DNA of 64,000 nucleotides from Rhizoctonia solani (Eukaryota > Basidiomycota > Agaricomycetes > Cantharellales > Ceratobasidiaceae): contig NC_057382.1 in assembly GCF_016906535.1 (NCBI RefSeq), positions 682,001-746,000 on the forward strand, in the 5' to 3' direction. Both the position numbers and the translations under genes were made by a program. Of this stretch, positions 12,178-23,959 are shown piece after piece (position 1 is the first letter of the stretch; every line of letters begins with the position of its first letter). The notes under the pieces are model-generated. The model was not told the origin of the DNA. It made no database searches and saw nothing but the letters and a program-made list of their open reading frames with translations.

Positions 12178-15100
12178 TTAATCCTTGCCTCCTGCTCCAA
12201 AGGCCCTCAACATTCCACGAAGCGTATTAATCTGTCCCTTTTGAACCTTCTTCGGAACCTCGGGACTCGCACTCCGTTGCCGTTCAAGGTTCATGCTCTT
12301 GCGCTCTCCACCTTCGCTGATCGTGCCTAGGCCATTTGCGTTGCGCGGCTTATTCCTCCGAGACCCGGTCGGACCACCGTGAATGTGGCCCTGGACGAGT
12401 TGGCCGTTGACTCGAGGGTGGGCTTGACGAGGAAGAGCATCAAGTTCCCATGGTGTGCCTTCGATATCTGCGCATCGCCATCAGGGGATCAGCCTCTTAT
12501 CCAACCCACACCCGCAAAGGAAGAAGAAAAAAAGAAACTCACACTTGACGTTCGACTGTTGTTGCTGTGGGTGGGGCTGATTGAATCTCTTGGGACCGCT
12601 CCGCACACTCGGGGCCGGCGAGCCCTTGGAATGATGGGAATACATCGAGGCCGAGCCGGAGACGCTGGTCGCGACGGTCGAGACCGTGCGAGACGACCCG
12701 TTGGAAAAGTGGGTGAACGAAGTGGAGACGGTCGACGTGCTCTGGCGCCAGTTGTTGGATTCTGCGGCCGAGGCGCGCTCGTAGACTCGGGGATCGGCGC
12801 GGCGTTGTGGGCGTTGGGCGGGACCGCGTTGGGGATTGGGACAGGACTGTATGCGCTGGTTGGGGCAGGGGGGTTGAACGCATTGGCAAGCGCGGGTGCG
12901 CTGAACGCATTGACCGAGCCTGGACCGTTGGACTTGACCGAACCTGTAAGCGATACATTCGAATCGCTCCCTCTGGGGGCCTTGTACATTCTTCCGCTCG
13001 CGCCGACCGGAGACGTGCCAAATTGACCGATGGGCGAGTCGCCCCATCTGTCTGCGGGACGACGTCCGCCGAGGGGAGAAGGTGTATGAGGCGCGTGGAC
13101 CGGGAACGGGATCTGAGTCGGGGCGGTTGTTGCAGCGGGAGGAGGCGGCAGCGGCTGGTGCACCATCGGAGGGTGCGGGACGTGCGTTGCTCCAGGGGCA
13201 TGAGGGTGCACATACTTCGGCTCAGGCATAGCAGGCTGAGCGTCGAGGCTGGTAAGCAGAGACTTGACCGTCGCGGCCGATCCACCACCAGCACCAGAGC
13301 TCGGCTCCTTCTTGACACCCGCCTCGTTCTTGACACGGAACAAACTCCACTTGCTCGCCTTCTTGGTCAACTTGCTTCCAGTGCCCGAACCCGAACTCTC
13401 GCGAGACATCTTTCCAGACTGAGCAGACAGCTCGCGAGCGAGGTCTTGGACTTTGGCTGCGGTTTCAGTAGTAGTGGTAATAGTAGCAGCGACCGTCTCG
13501 GGCTGTTTGTTCTTCTTGGCACCTCGCTTGCCGCGTTTCCTAGCTCCCGAAGTCGTCGTGCGCATGATTTCTTTTTCCTCTGCGACGGGCGTCATGGGTT
13601 CTTCCTCTTCTCCTTCGTCTCCTTCCTCACGGACCACTTGAACCTCTTCGGCCAAGACCAAACCGAGACCCAACACCTCCTTGGCACCCTCGACATCAAT
13701 GAGGCCTTCCCTCTGCACGGGCACGCATCCCTTGACAACCACACCGCCTACGGAAACCGGTTCGCCGAAATGCGAGACGAGGTCCTTGACCCATTCGCCG
13801 AACCCTTCAGCGTCGATGCGGTTCGTGTCGGGGATGCAAAAGACGCGGGTGGCGAGGAATGTAGCGACGGTGCGGGTCATGCCGGCAAAGCGGGACAGGA
13901 AGAACTCGATGGGTGCAAGTCGGAAGGCTGTAAAGGATGGGCAGGCAGATTCGAATGTGTCGGACCAGGGGTTGACGTGGTAGAGCCTGGGTAGGTGGGG
14001 CGGGTTAGCTGTGAGGGCAAGGCACGGGTGATGGAGAGGACGTACATGTTGATAAGGACAATGCCGAGAGACCAGACGTCGGCTGCACGGGGCTTGTAGG
14101 TGGGTGCGCAGTTGTTTCGGCATTCTATACAGGTCGTCAGTCACAGGTTGGGTTCAAAAATAGTGGGACACACCATAGCTCATGTACGGAGCAGATCCAC
14201 AATCCATGTCAGCGCTTTCATCATCACCAGTAGCCAAACCAAAGTCAGAGAGCTTGACGACAACGCGACGATCCTCGCCGACTCGCATCGGTAACGATAA
14301 AGTTCTCGGGCTTGATGTCGCGGTGGGAGACTCCATGGGCATGGCAGGCAGCAACGGCGTCGCACATCTGCCTGAACATGCTCGCGATGAGCTTGAGCCG
14401 TGTCGGACTGAGGATGAGACTGGGCCCGAGGGCGGAAAGGAGCGATGGGGTTGGCGGGGTGCGGTTCTGCTCGGGGACATGGGATGGGGCACGGGGAGTG
14501 AATTCGTGTTCGTGTTCTTCAGACAGAGGCGACGGGGGGAACGTATCGCGGCTCTGCTCGAGAAAGTAGAAGAGGTCGGGCCGCGGACGTATTCGAGGAC
14601 GAGGAAGAGGCACGAGTTGCTTTCGAGGGCTGCATGGAGCGTAACGACGTTGGAGTGGACAGGGAGACTTCCGTGGATGGTGGCTTCAAGCATCTGGACG
14701 GCGAGACTCTCGGGAGATGTGAGGGACGCACGAGAGAGACATTTGATTGCAAAAGACCGGCCGTAGATACGTGCACTCGAGGGGCGGATCGTCATGTCGG
14801 GATCTGCATGGGTGTCGTCCGATCCATTCCACTCAAACGGCAGGTCGCTATCGGTCGGGGGACCAGGCTCGGCCAGGATCTCGCGGGCAAGGAACACAGT
14901 AGCATAGGAACCACTTCCGAGTTTACGGACAATTTCGTATCGTGCGTTGGCGCCATTCTCGGGGCCGCCCATCACCGGCTCACGGCCATGGTCGACAGCG
15001 GTAACGAGCTCGCCGTTGACGATCATGCCATGACCAACGACATCTCCTTCTCCGAGTGTTTCTTCAGGCATGCCATTGGAATAGGACGAGTTGCGGACGG

Positions 15101-15597
15101 ACGAGGCAAGACGGACAGAGACCTGGCGGGACTGGAGACGGGCGCTCGAGGGAGGGCGGGAGAGAGAATAAGCGCTGGCGAGAGAGACACGACGAGAGAA
15201 GCGGGCAGAGGCATTGCTGAGTCGCCTTGGATTTGCACGTGGACTCATTCGGATCGGAGACGCCGACGACACCACCGACGGTGGGAGCAACAGCGGCTTG
15301 GGCTCATTCTGGCTCTTGGACGGCGTGTGCGGCGGCGTAGGCCATGTGGGGCTCGGCAGGCCAGACGAGGGAGAGTCGTAGCCAGCACTGGACAGTCGGC
15401 GGCTGGAGAAAATGAGCATATTATGAATGGATATACGAGTCAGCTCACCTGATGCCAGAGGTCTGGAGCGGAGGAATCGCGTACTGGTATGGCTGGCTGA
15501 AGCGCTCGGTGTTGGCAGCAAGAGCAGCAAAGAGCGCCGAGCTGGCCTGCGGACGCGCCATCCGCTCACCGTCAGTCGGAAAAACGACGTGCGACAT
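12178..15597 (-). CDS. Ran1/Ksp1-like serine/threonine protein kinase
   Basis: A kinase of the fungal Ran1 (Pat1)/Ksp1 group, linked in yeasts to nutrient and meiosis control; the role here is inferred. The start at 15597 (MSHVVFPTDG) leads to an exon ending at 15449, an intron 15403-15448, then a Ser-rich region and the kinase domain: LGSGSYATVFLA (glycine loop), FAIKCL (Lys), HRDIKPEN (catalytic loop), KLSDFGLA (DFG), GSAPYMSYE (activation segment), ADVWSLG. A long Ala/Pro/Ser-rich tail ends with LRGMLRAFGAGGKD and a TAA at 12178-12180. About 1,050 residues. Three frame breaks are apparent: near 14579 (after EYVRGP, before DLFYFLEQ), near 14287 (between FIVTD and RVGEDRR) and near 12790 in the tail. 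The kinase motifs on both sides are intact, so consensus errors are likely. Confidence 0.85.
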
Positions 15598-16071
15598 CCG
15601 CGCCCGAGAGAGCGATAAACGTCAAGTTATTAAGATAAGACACCTTCACACACAATCACAATTATCCAGAGCTACACGTTATTCGTCGACCTACGCGCTC
15701 AAAGCAGCAGCAAGTCTACGAACGAGGGAGAAGAAGATGAGAGGGAAGGAGGGGGGAGAGACCAACACTGCACTCGCTCGGCATCACCGCTGCCTGCTAT
15801 TTCCCTTGTCCATGTGCAACGCCCATGTGCTCCAGAACCCGCAGCATCCGGTCACACTGGTCACACCCTCCCATACTTTCTCATCTCTCTTTGCCGTTCG
15901 GACACGTTTCTCTCTCCATTCCTTCATACTCTCTTACACATCCTTTCCCCCTCAAACGCATACAGACCCGCCTATCGTCCCGCCGCCCCGACTCCACGTG
16001 ACCGTCACGGTCACAACGCAACTCCAAATCCCTCTTTCGTCATCCACTCTATTTTCACTCCTCCCGCTTCC

Positions 16072-16602
16072 ATGTCGCGGATCAACCCCATGCTTTTTCA
16101 CCGCGACGAGGCGGCAACCGGTTTGAGATGTGTGATTCCAGACGTTTTCTCAGCAAGCCGGCTACAATCACTCAAAAGGTACGGCCTCTTCCATCCCCAC
16201 ACAATACACACATCCGCCGGCTGTTCTACAAACACTGCCAGTACGTGGGACGGCACAGGTATCCCGCTTGCCCCAACCCCCGAGTCCATAGAACTTGCTA
16301 GATACTGCCGATCGCACCCGTCTATTCCGAGACAGGAGATCCCTCACCTGGATAGGGCTGACACGTATTGGGTCCCCAGCTCGCAATCAAGAATCCAAGC
16401 ACACCATCCTACAGTTCGTCCATCACTCTCTCCGTCCAGACTTAGGAACCACCATATATGTATGCTGTTCGAATTCAATGCCAATCAAACCTGCGTGCAT
16501 GTATTCTCTCCAATCTTACGTATGGATCCTAAACAAATGATCACCGCAATTGACACTGCGACGGTCCACATGGTCGAGACTCGGCCCTCGGCGCCGGCAT
16601 GA
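16072..16602 (+). CDS. Uncertain open frame, divergent from the kinase gene
   Basis: An unbroken frame of 176 codons starting MSRINPMLFHRDEAA. It lies upstream of, and diverges from, the Ran1-like kinase gene and is open further 5' to 15814. I recognise no domain, signal or membrane segment, and the composition (rich in His, Pro, Ser) is not clearly coding. It could be chance openness of the kinase promoter region. Confidence 0.25.
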   Translation: MSRINPMLFHRDEAATGLRCVIPDVFSASRLQSLKRYGLFHPHTIHTSAGCSTNTASTWDGTGIPLAPTPESIELARYCRSHPSIPRQEIPHLDRADTYWVPSSQSRIQAHHPTVRPSLSPSRLRNHHICMLFEFNANQTCVHVFSPILRMDPKQMITAIDTATVHMVETRPSAPA

Positions 16603-16693
16603 CGAGTCCTTTATTGCGTGTGCTTGTGGGAATTCCGAATACTCTTAGTTTGCATTGAAATGAATACAAAGCTTGAGGATGCGTCTATTTCAA

Positions 16694-16787
16694 GGTCGTT
16701 TGCCAGAGTGGTTAATGGGTGCCCCTGCTATTACATCAGCACAGGGTATGGTCTCCGACCGCGTGTGTTCGAATCGCACAGCGACCG
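16694..16787 (+). tRNA. tRNA-Ser (anticodon GCT) with a 12-nt intron
   Basis: Class II tRNA. The acceptor stem is GGTCGTT with AGCGACC. The anticodon stem TGCCC/GGGTA encloses CTGCTA, a 12-nt intron (16731-16742, TTACATCAGCAC) and A38, so the anticodon is GCT and the intron sits at the usual place after base 37. The variable arm stem is GGTC/GACC. The mature sequence is identical to the gene at 46996-47089. Confidence 0.93.
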
Positions 16788-19475
16788 AGTTCTTTTGGTC
16801 ATTTTTTTTATGTCAAGCTTGTTGCCCAAGTGAACAAACAATATTGGAGATGCCTCGAATATTCCCCAAGACTCAAACTCGACTGTTTCGCATATATTTC
16901 AAATGTCCCCACTCCCACCCTATCTATTTCTACGTTTGTTCGTTGCCAAGGTTGCTATCTTACACCAAGTTCGTGTCGTGTTAATAAAGTCACATATCGA
17001 TGGACTACTTCTTGGTCACACACCCGGACAAGCTCACCCTGAAATATAAATGGCGTAGCTCAAGAACCTCCTGGTTCATTTCGGGGTAATGTAGATCTCA
17101 TTTTGGGGGTAGCGGCGCTTGATCGTGGACTTAATTAAACAGCAAAGTAGGGAACATACGAAGTCCGGGGCGTTTTGATGTTGTGGTGGGTAAAGGCAAG
17201 TGGGTCATAGCAAGGTCCCAAAGGTCATTATGTATGTATTTGTCGGCAGCTCGTTTCGAGGGGTGGCCTTTTTGTAAGTGTTCTACCCAGCGAATAGTGA
17301 ATTATCACAAAAGGCCCACTTTTCCCAAAATAGAAACAGGGTTGTCACGCGTATACATGAGACCCGCATAGAAATTACACTCATCCATACTTCTCACTTT
17401 CGCACAACACGCTCTATTAAACGCCATACTCGACCCGAACCCGAGAAATGAAATTCTCAATTTACCGAGAAGTAACGTTTACAGATTCGGATCAACTATC
17501 GTGATATAGAATTCGAGTATCTGACACTTTGATTTTCGAGTGCCTCCTGCCTCGAGTATTCAAGGTTGGAGGTTTACCCAGTGCTAGACGAGCCTAGCGG
17601 AGTCGCCTGCTCCCGCGTTTCGAGAGGCCAGTCAATGTGAAGGGTGGTTTCCATTCGGCCTCGCCGTTGAACTTCGGGGAAACAGATGGTTCCTCGTGAA
17701 TAGAACGCCTGACGTTCAACTGTGTAGAATTACTGACACGGTATGTATAGGCGAAATGGAAATTCGATTATCATGAAAGCGCCATAACGGCGTATGATAG
17801 GCAGGAACGAAGGGCGTGACGGAACGAGAACTTAGGGCCGAGTTATCGTTGGCGAATCCCACAGTTAACCTTGAGTGTTCGGTAGGAGACCGAATTGTAC
17901 CTTGAGGCGAGTGTAAGGATCATCGAGTACCGAGTTGTCAGGTGTGTGTGTGTATTCGGACCGGATACAGGGCTTCTCGTGTATCAATAAGGTTGTATGC
18001 GCAAGAACAGGCCGGATTTAGATCCACCGCTGCGATCAAAGGATTTATTTCTGAAGCAAACGTGACTAGAAGAGCAAATCTACGGTTCGGAGCCGATAGC
18101 TTTGCCCTTTACACGATCGCTTACAATCAGGACCGTAACCTCCATTACCGAACTGCTGAACCCGATAGTCACCCCGTCGCACTGCTAATTATAAATTCGA
18201 ACCCGCGAGAACAAGTGTCCGCCTCGAGGGAAGCTGGCTCCAATGTTCCTTCGTGAGAAGCGACCGTGAGTGAAATGTGAGACCAATTCGCCGGAAAATG
18301 CAAGGCGGCTGGGGCAGAGCGTGACGGTGCTGCTGACATAGGCCCAGCGGATTCCTCCGTACAGTCTGGTCCAGCCAATGGAGCTATGCATCGGATTTTG
18401 GGGCCTGTGACGGGAGCAAGAGGAGTAGAGACTAGGCTTAGGCTAGGCCCGCCAACCACCGTCACCGCCATTAACCACGTGTGAACTAGAGTTTAAATGA
18501 CGAGATCCCATGACCAGGACAAGAGCACTAGTCCAGCGCCACACATTACATAGAGAACAATGGCAAGGGTTCACCATTGGGCTAGTTGTGTCGTTGGAAT
18601 TGAGACAGAGTCTCTTGTTGGAGTCACGGGTCAGCCGGTGAGCGTTGAATGTGGTCAAGTGCTTCGCGAATCCAATAGTGTAAATCATGCAAAGCCCATC
18701 TTCGAACCTGAACTAGCTTGTGCGTATCAAGACTTGGATGATCATGACGTTTAGGGACGTTTATTTCATTTGTGGTGTTGGTCACAGTTCTGTCACGATT
18801 CGCTGAGATTGACGTGTTTTGTATAGTGACTGATAGAGCAGTGAAGATGGGCGGTGTTGTGTTCGTGTATTGGGGCAAGCTCAAGGTGCAGAGGCGTGGC
18901 GAATGGGCTGATGAATGTGGGTGCAACTATGCATAGACAATGGCCGCTTTAGTGAAGAGTTCATGTCAACGGAAAAAAGGCGTAATGGATCAAAGTGATG
19001 TTCTGTAATTTAGAAAATCGAATGAGTAATTGCAAGGTTTGAAGGGTGAACGTAATAGCATGAGGGATGGCTTGAATAAGAAATACCTATGCGCCGAGAC
19101 GAACGTGAGCCGTAAAGAGAAGTCGTTTCGGACTTGTATAAGCGCATACACCCAGACCAAATAGTGCCAAACCAATTCGGAGATCTGGCTGGGGTAGATT
19201 CGCCAGGTTAAGTTTACAAAGTGCCAGTTCCTATTGAGATGAAAGAACTTTAAAGCTGATCAGATCTACGTCAAGGCCACTGATACCATTCACCTTATTA
19301 TTATTTTTCATACAGCTCGTTGCATTTGTGTTCGTTCCGGGCACTTTGACTCTCAGATTACCTCAGCACTCGATACTCCGAATCGTTCACGGCTAATACA
19401 AGGTGCCATTTTGAGCTGAAACAAAGTATACTACAAAAACGATAATACCCAGACCAGCCAACCAGCGCCAGCACC
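16788..19475. other. Intergenic, no convincing gene
   Basis: Short open frames occur on both strands (for example 18169-18471 minus and 17942-18256 plus), but none has a recognisable domain, a supported splice pattern or a neighbour that would explain it. I see no tRNA or terminal repeats. Confidence 0.4.
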
Positions 19476-20815
19476 TTACGAGCTGACGGTCCAGACGCGA
19501 ACAAGGTCGTCTGAGAATCCACCAAAGAGGGTCTGGCCGTCTGCGGACCAGGCGAGGGACACACACTCAGGTTCCCGTCCGGTCTTGCCAGTGCTGGTAT
19601 ACTCGGGCTTAAGCTCATCAACAATCGACCTAGAAGTTGCGTTAATATTTGAATTAATAGATGGAGAGACCATGGCTCACTTGCTCTCAAGATCGAAGAT
19701 CTTAACGCAGCTCGCTGTCGCGGCGCAGAGCCAGTACCTGTTAGGGCTAAAGACGAGAGCATTGACGATATCACCAGCCTCGAGCGAGTAGAGGTGCTTT
19801 CCGTCGTTAAGATCCCACAGCATGGTGATTCCGTCCTTGCCTCCGGAAGCAGCGAGCGAACCATCGGGGGAGACGGATATCGAGTTGATGTAACCAGTGT
19901 GGCCGTAGTGGTTTGTCCTGAGCTTGCACTTGGAGAGCTCCCAGACCTGAAAGTCGCCGTGAGTGAATGTGAAAATTACGAGTACGACAAGAATGGGAGG
20001 GGGTCAGAGATCTTGGTGATAATTTCTAGTTTCATAGAGCGTAGGGGCTCTCTAAAGTAGCAAATATTATGTGTAGCATCATGCCGAGAAGAAGAAGACA
20101 GTCGGTATTGAACTCGTTTTAAACACACCTTGACAACCTTGTCCCAACCGCACGAGACGATGACTGGGTTCATCGCGTTAGGGCTGAAGCGGACGCACGA
20201 AACCCTACACACGTGCTCCTAAGCATATATCTACTCCGCGTTTGATTCTGAACTTACCATTCGGAGTGGCCCTCCTCTTTGATATCAAACTTGCACTCTC
20301 CGAGAGTGTTCCAGAGCTTGATGGTGCGGTCACGGCTTCCAGAAACGATCTGCCTGTTGTCAGCACTGAAGCTGACAGAGAGCACATCAGAAGTGTGTCC
20401 AACAAAGCGACGGGTGGTAAGGCCAGTGTTGAGATCCCAGAGACGGAGAGTGTGGTCCCAGGAAGAGGAAAGGGCGAATTGGCCGTCAGATGAGATGACA
20501 ATATCCGACACGAAGTGGTTGTGGCCGTGGAGAATACGCTTGGGATAGCCGTACTGCTGTTCGTCACGGGTGAGTTGCCAGACGATGATAGTCTTGTCTA
20601 CCCAGATAGATTAAGTGAAAGAGTCCAGGATTCTCAGTATATAGTATACTGACCACGCGAGGCTGTCAAAATGGTATCTGGCGATTCGCTAGAGGTTGCG
20701 ATCGCAGTGACCCAGCCTGAAATAGTTCTCATTAGATCGGCATGATTTACTTGAGCAAGATTTACTCACCTTTGTGGCCAGTAAGAGTTCCGATATAGCG
20801 CATAGACTCGGACAT
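19476..20815 (-). CDS. RACK1/Asc1-type WD40 scaffold protein of the 40S ribosome
   Basis: The seven-bladed WD40 protein RACK1 (Asc1, Gib2, CpcB) sits at the head of the 40S subunit and links translation to signalling. The start [16 protein letters not shown] at 20815 matches the family start. Exon 1 is 20770-20815; several short introns follow. Repeats are visible as [50 protein letters not shown] and, at the end, [16 protein letters not shown] with a TAA at 19476-19478. Length and blade order are normal. The intron 19947-20128 (182 nt, far longer than the others) contains a box C/D snoRNA. No frame break is seen. Confidence 0.95.
20000..20088 (-). ncRNA. Intronic box C/D snoRNA, U24/snR24-like
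   Basis: Inside the 182-nt RACK1 intron the minus strand carries a box C-like ATGATGC (20076-20082) and a box D CTGA (20004-20007). Between them are two segments that I recognise from U24: ATTTGCTA and CACCAAGATC, the latter directly before box D as a guide should be. U24-class RNAs direct 2'-O-methylation of the large ribosomal RNA. In budding yeast snR24 also lies in the ASC1 intron, so the host gene fits. Box C is imperfect (the last base is C, not A) and the ends are approximate. Confidence 0.8.
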
Positions 20816-21235
20816 TTTGGGCGGCGGGAGTGCGTGTAGCAACGATGGACCTGTCTGGATTGTCCGACGGAATCCTTCGGATGCAAATTGGTGCGGCTTG
20901 AGGTGCTAACTAGATCCATTTCTTAAGCGCTGTGCCTGACGCGACTTCACGTCCTGACCACCTCCTCCTTAGGTGTCCCTGACCTCACTGGATTTGCGTT
21001 CCGGTCCTGGACTCACCACCATCTTGCTAACACCGTCTGTTGATATACTCTAGCTGAGCTTTATATAATCGATTAACCTTGAACTGGGTTTGTTTGGGTG
21101 CTTGATACTACGGTCGCTGTAGACTTGTTGTCATAGCCTGAACCGTGAGAACTACTTATTAAGACGCTTGGTGGATAGAGCCTGCTTTTAGAGTGCTGCT
21201 CAAGCTACCTATTTCTATTCTTTTGCCTTGAACCG

Positions 21236-23541
21236 ATGGCTTCAACAAATAAATCATCCACTGTGTTAGGGGCTATAGATAACCTCTTACTCCGAGTTGG
21301 CGCGGCGCTGCCATCCTCAGACCCTCAGGATATGCATGCCTATGCGACAAGGGCACCATCTCAGCAATTTCTTAGAGAGATCCTGGATGTGACCCAGTCA
21401 GTGTCTAATGCTCTAGTAACCATGCTACCGGTTTCCGATTCCAAGATTATTTCCTTGCTGAAAGAACATGCCACACACGATCAAGTTGTCTTCGAGGTAC
21501 GTCCCTTCTATAAATCAATAGTGAGTTCGGTTTGAGAAGAACTCAGCCAGCGTCAAGATCTGAGTCAGCGGGCGGGCGAGCTTTTACCTGACCAGGGTCA
21601 TCACTGGGTTGAGGATATTCCGTTGGATCCTAAACTTCGTCCAGATTTTATCCTATCACGAGCTGAAATATGGGCCAAGAGTGCCAAAATGGAAGTATAT
21701 CAAAGCGATGAGAACGGCCAAAACACCCTCACTTGTGCGGGCTCCGCAGTTGTCCTGGACCTCACGTTTGAAAAATCAGTTGCAGGAGCCGACCATCATT
21801 CCATTCGACTCGTCTCGTTAAAATCGTCCTATCCCACAACATCAGAGTCCGCCCCGGTAACCCAGCCACCTAACACCGTGGAAGACCTTCTTGGGGCCGA
21901 TATCACTGCATACATTAATGAGGTTACTAGAGAAGGTGCTGATGCCACAAAAGCTGCCCAGTTGGCATGGCGCGTTATGGCGCACATACGGTATATCATG
22001 CTTTTAGATTCGCAGGCTGCTCAAGAGGCCAAAAATGGGGGAACCGGCGCGCGATGGTTTGCGGAGGTCGGGATACTGTCTCCCAAAGTAATAGATCTGG
22101 CGTGTCAGGAAGCAGCAGGACTTGCCAGGTTGGCAAATTTATCGGCCTCAGTGTAGATCTCATGCTTACTTCTTGCTTCAGCCAATTAGGGGCCCCCAAA
22201 GCACCACTTGACATATTCTTACGACGTGCTCATGCGTTTCCGCTGATCAACCTCAATTCTCCTAGCATCTCATTCCTAATTGGCATGACTCCTATATCGT
22301 ACCTGAGCCTTCTCAAGGCGTCCACAAACCATGTCGAGGGTCCCCCCTCAGACCCCCAGCCTAACATCGACATCCCAAACAATCTGTTACGGCGATTTGT
22401 AGCCCAGCATCCTACGCCGCCTGGCATTACTACCTGCAATTTGATCGTTGTATCTGGCAATCAGTCTAATTCTGAACCCACTCACCCCACACCTCCACGT
22501 ATACCATACTTCCCACTCCTGGGTGTCTCATCCATGCCGTCACAATCCCACGCATTTCCATTACCTGACGGAGATAGCTCGTGGGTACTAGACTTTGGCG
22601 CCAAGGGACTAGTCATGCGACGCAGTGCGATGCAAGCTCTAGTGCAAGCTTTAGGACATGTGGGTGACATTGATGTCACACTCTCTGGTATGGGATTCAT
22701 GAACCTCGGCATGGGCCTGATAAGTGGAGAGAATCCTGGATGGGTCAGCATGCTGGTAAGAAGGTTGGCAACTCACTGAACTCTCAGAGCTAAGGTCGAC
22801 CTTTAGCTTCAGAAGCGTTCTCGAATAATAACAGAGCATCTGTACACGACACAAGTACGTTAAATCACTATGAACCAAGCTTCTCTGACCCAAATACTGC
22901 CGTCTAGACGTCACCCAACCGATTGTACCCTCCTATTCATTTGACACTCCGAGTTCCTAATGAAGCAGGATTTGTACTCGGGCGAGTACGAGTACGGAAT
23001 ATGGCCGAAGTATGGACGATACTGGAGGTTGGTCTCGCGCCCGGATTAGGTTATCGAGTTGTGCTGAGCTTCTCTAGATCGTTCGGGAACAATGTTGGCT
23101 GAACAACACGATTTCATCCTACGTCTGGGAAGAAACACCCCAGCACACAGACACTTTGGAGGCGCCAGGACTGGAAAATCTGCTTTCTGGTACGTGATAT
23201 CCCACCCCTACGGAATCAACCCGGGTCGCCTCACATATGTTTCAGGAAAATTCCTTTCGATTCCTACACAGATGAACATTTCTACGGGGTCAGCGCCCTT
23301 GTCCCTTCTACTTCAATTCCCCGTTCCCTGTAAAGGTGGCGTACCATCTGTGGTTCAGCTCATGGCTTCATACGATCCTACTGCACCACGAGGCACTCGC
23401 ATTCAGTTTGGTGCCCTCGACTCCAAACTACCTGTCACTGAAACTCTGGGCCAATTCGAGAACCAGGTTGACGAGGTTGTGAGAAGGGCGGGGCCACTGG
23501 CTGCTGTTGGCTGGCTTCATGCTCAACTAAAGGCCGTATGA
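21236..23541 (+). CDS. Putative Mediator subunit 1 (Med1-like)
   Basis: A spliced gene whose product resembles fungal Med1, a subunit of the Mediator middle module that couples activators to RNA polymerase II. The start is MASTNKSSTVLGAIDNLL. Features in order: a helical N-terminus, WVEDIPLDPKLRPDFILSRAE, then VVLDLTFEKS, a long helical part (AWRVMAHIRYIMLLD), a beta-rich part with LPDGDSSWVLDFG, a second part with PIHLTLRVPNEAGFVLGRVRV and EQCWLNN, and the end GWLHAQLKAV. Introns include 21495-21540, about 22756-22806, and one near 22850-22896. Assignment rests on the pattern of these motifs; another large all-beta/alpha fungal protein cannot be excluded. Confidence 0.5.
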
Positions 23542-23959
23542 TGTATTTAACGGCCATTCAATCTATATAAGACCAATCTTTTATACCATGAAGTCTCTCC
23601 GTTCGGCTCCGATGAGGCTGTTTAGCCGTGTCGAGGTACCAAGTGTCGAACGAAGTCTTTCAGAGGGCGCACGCCAAGTCACGTGGAAGAGGCTTACACA
23701 GTCCAGACTTAGAAGGCCTTTCAGGCTGTCCAAACTGCTCTTTCAGGCCGCCAAGATGTTGTGAACCCTGCCCGACTTTTATCCAATTTGGACGACGATG
23801 TGGGTTTACAACGCTTAGAATTCTACAACGCGTCTCTTCGCCCCGCCAGATCACCCCGAAGCGCATTTTCTTGTTAGCTCGCTACTTCCGAAATAGCAAA
23901 CCTACGTTCCTTTTCGTTCCTTCATTTTCATTCCTTATCGTCGTCGTACATCAAAGCTG

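Noticed and set aside
12807..13994. 395-codon open frame on the plus strand
   Set aside because: It is antisense to the kinase gene; high GC and codon bias of the real gene keep it open.
8288..14582. Programmed -1 frameshifting at the shared 8-mer GCCCGACC in RAD54B and the Ran1-like kinase
   Set aside because: The same 8-mer (as its complement at 28480-28487) is read straight through in PDK1 (TARPTIAA), and other breaks lie at A, T and G runs. Short homopolymers explain all of them better.
14182..15452. Plus-strand open frames of 194 and 272 codons
   Set aside because: Antisense shadows of the kinase domain exons; no domain is recognised in them.
18169..18471. 100-codon minus-strand frame rich in Ala, Pro and Ser
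   Set aside because: No promoter, partner exons or recognisable motif; I list the region as intergenic.
23588..23764. Short open frame MKSLRSAPMRLFSRVEV between the Med1-like gene and the permease
   Set aside because: The frame is basic and could be a chance match to a mitochondrial presequence; no splice sites or conservation can be shown.
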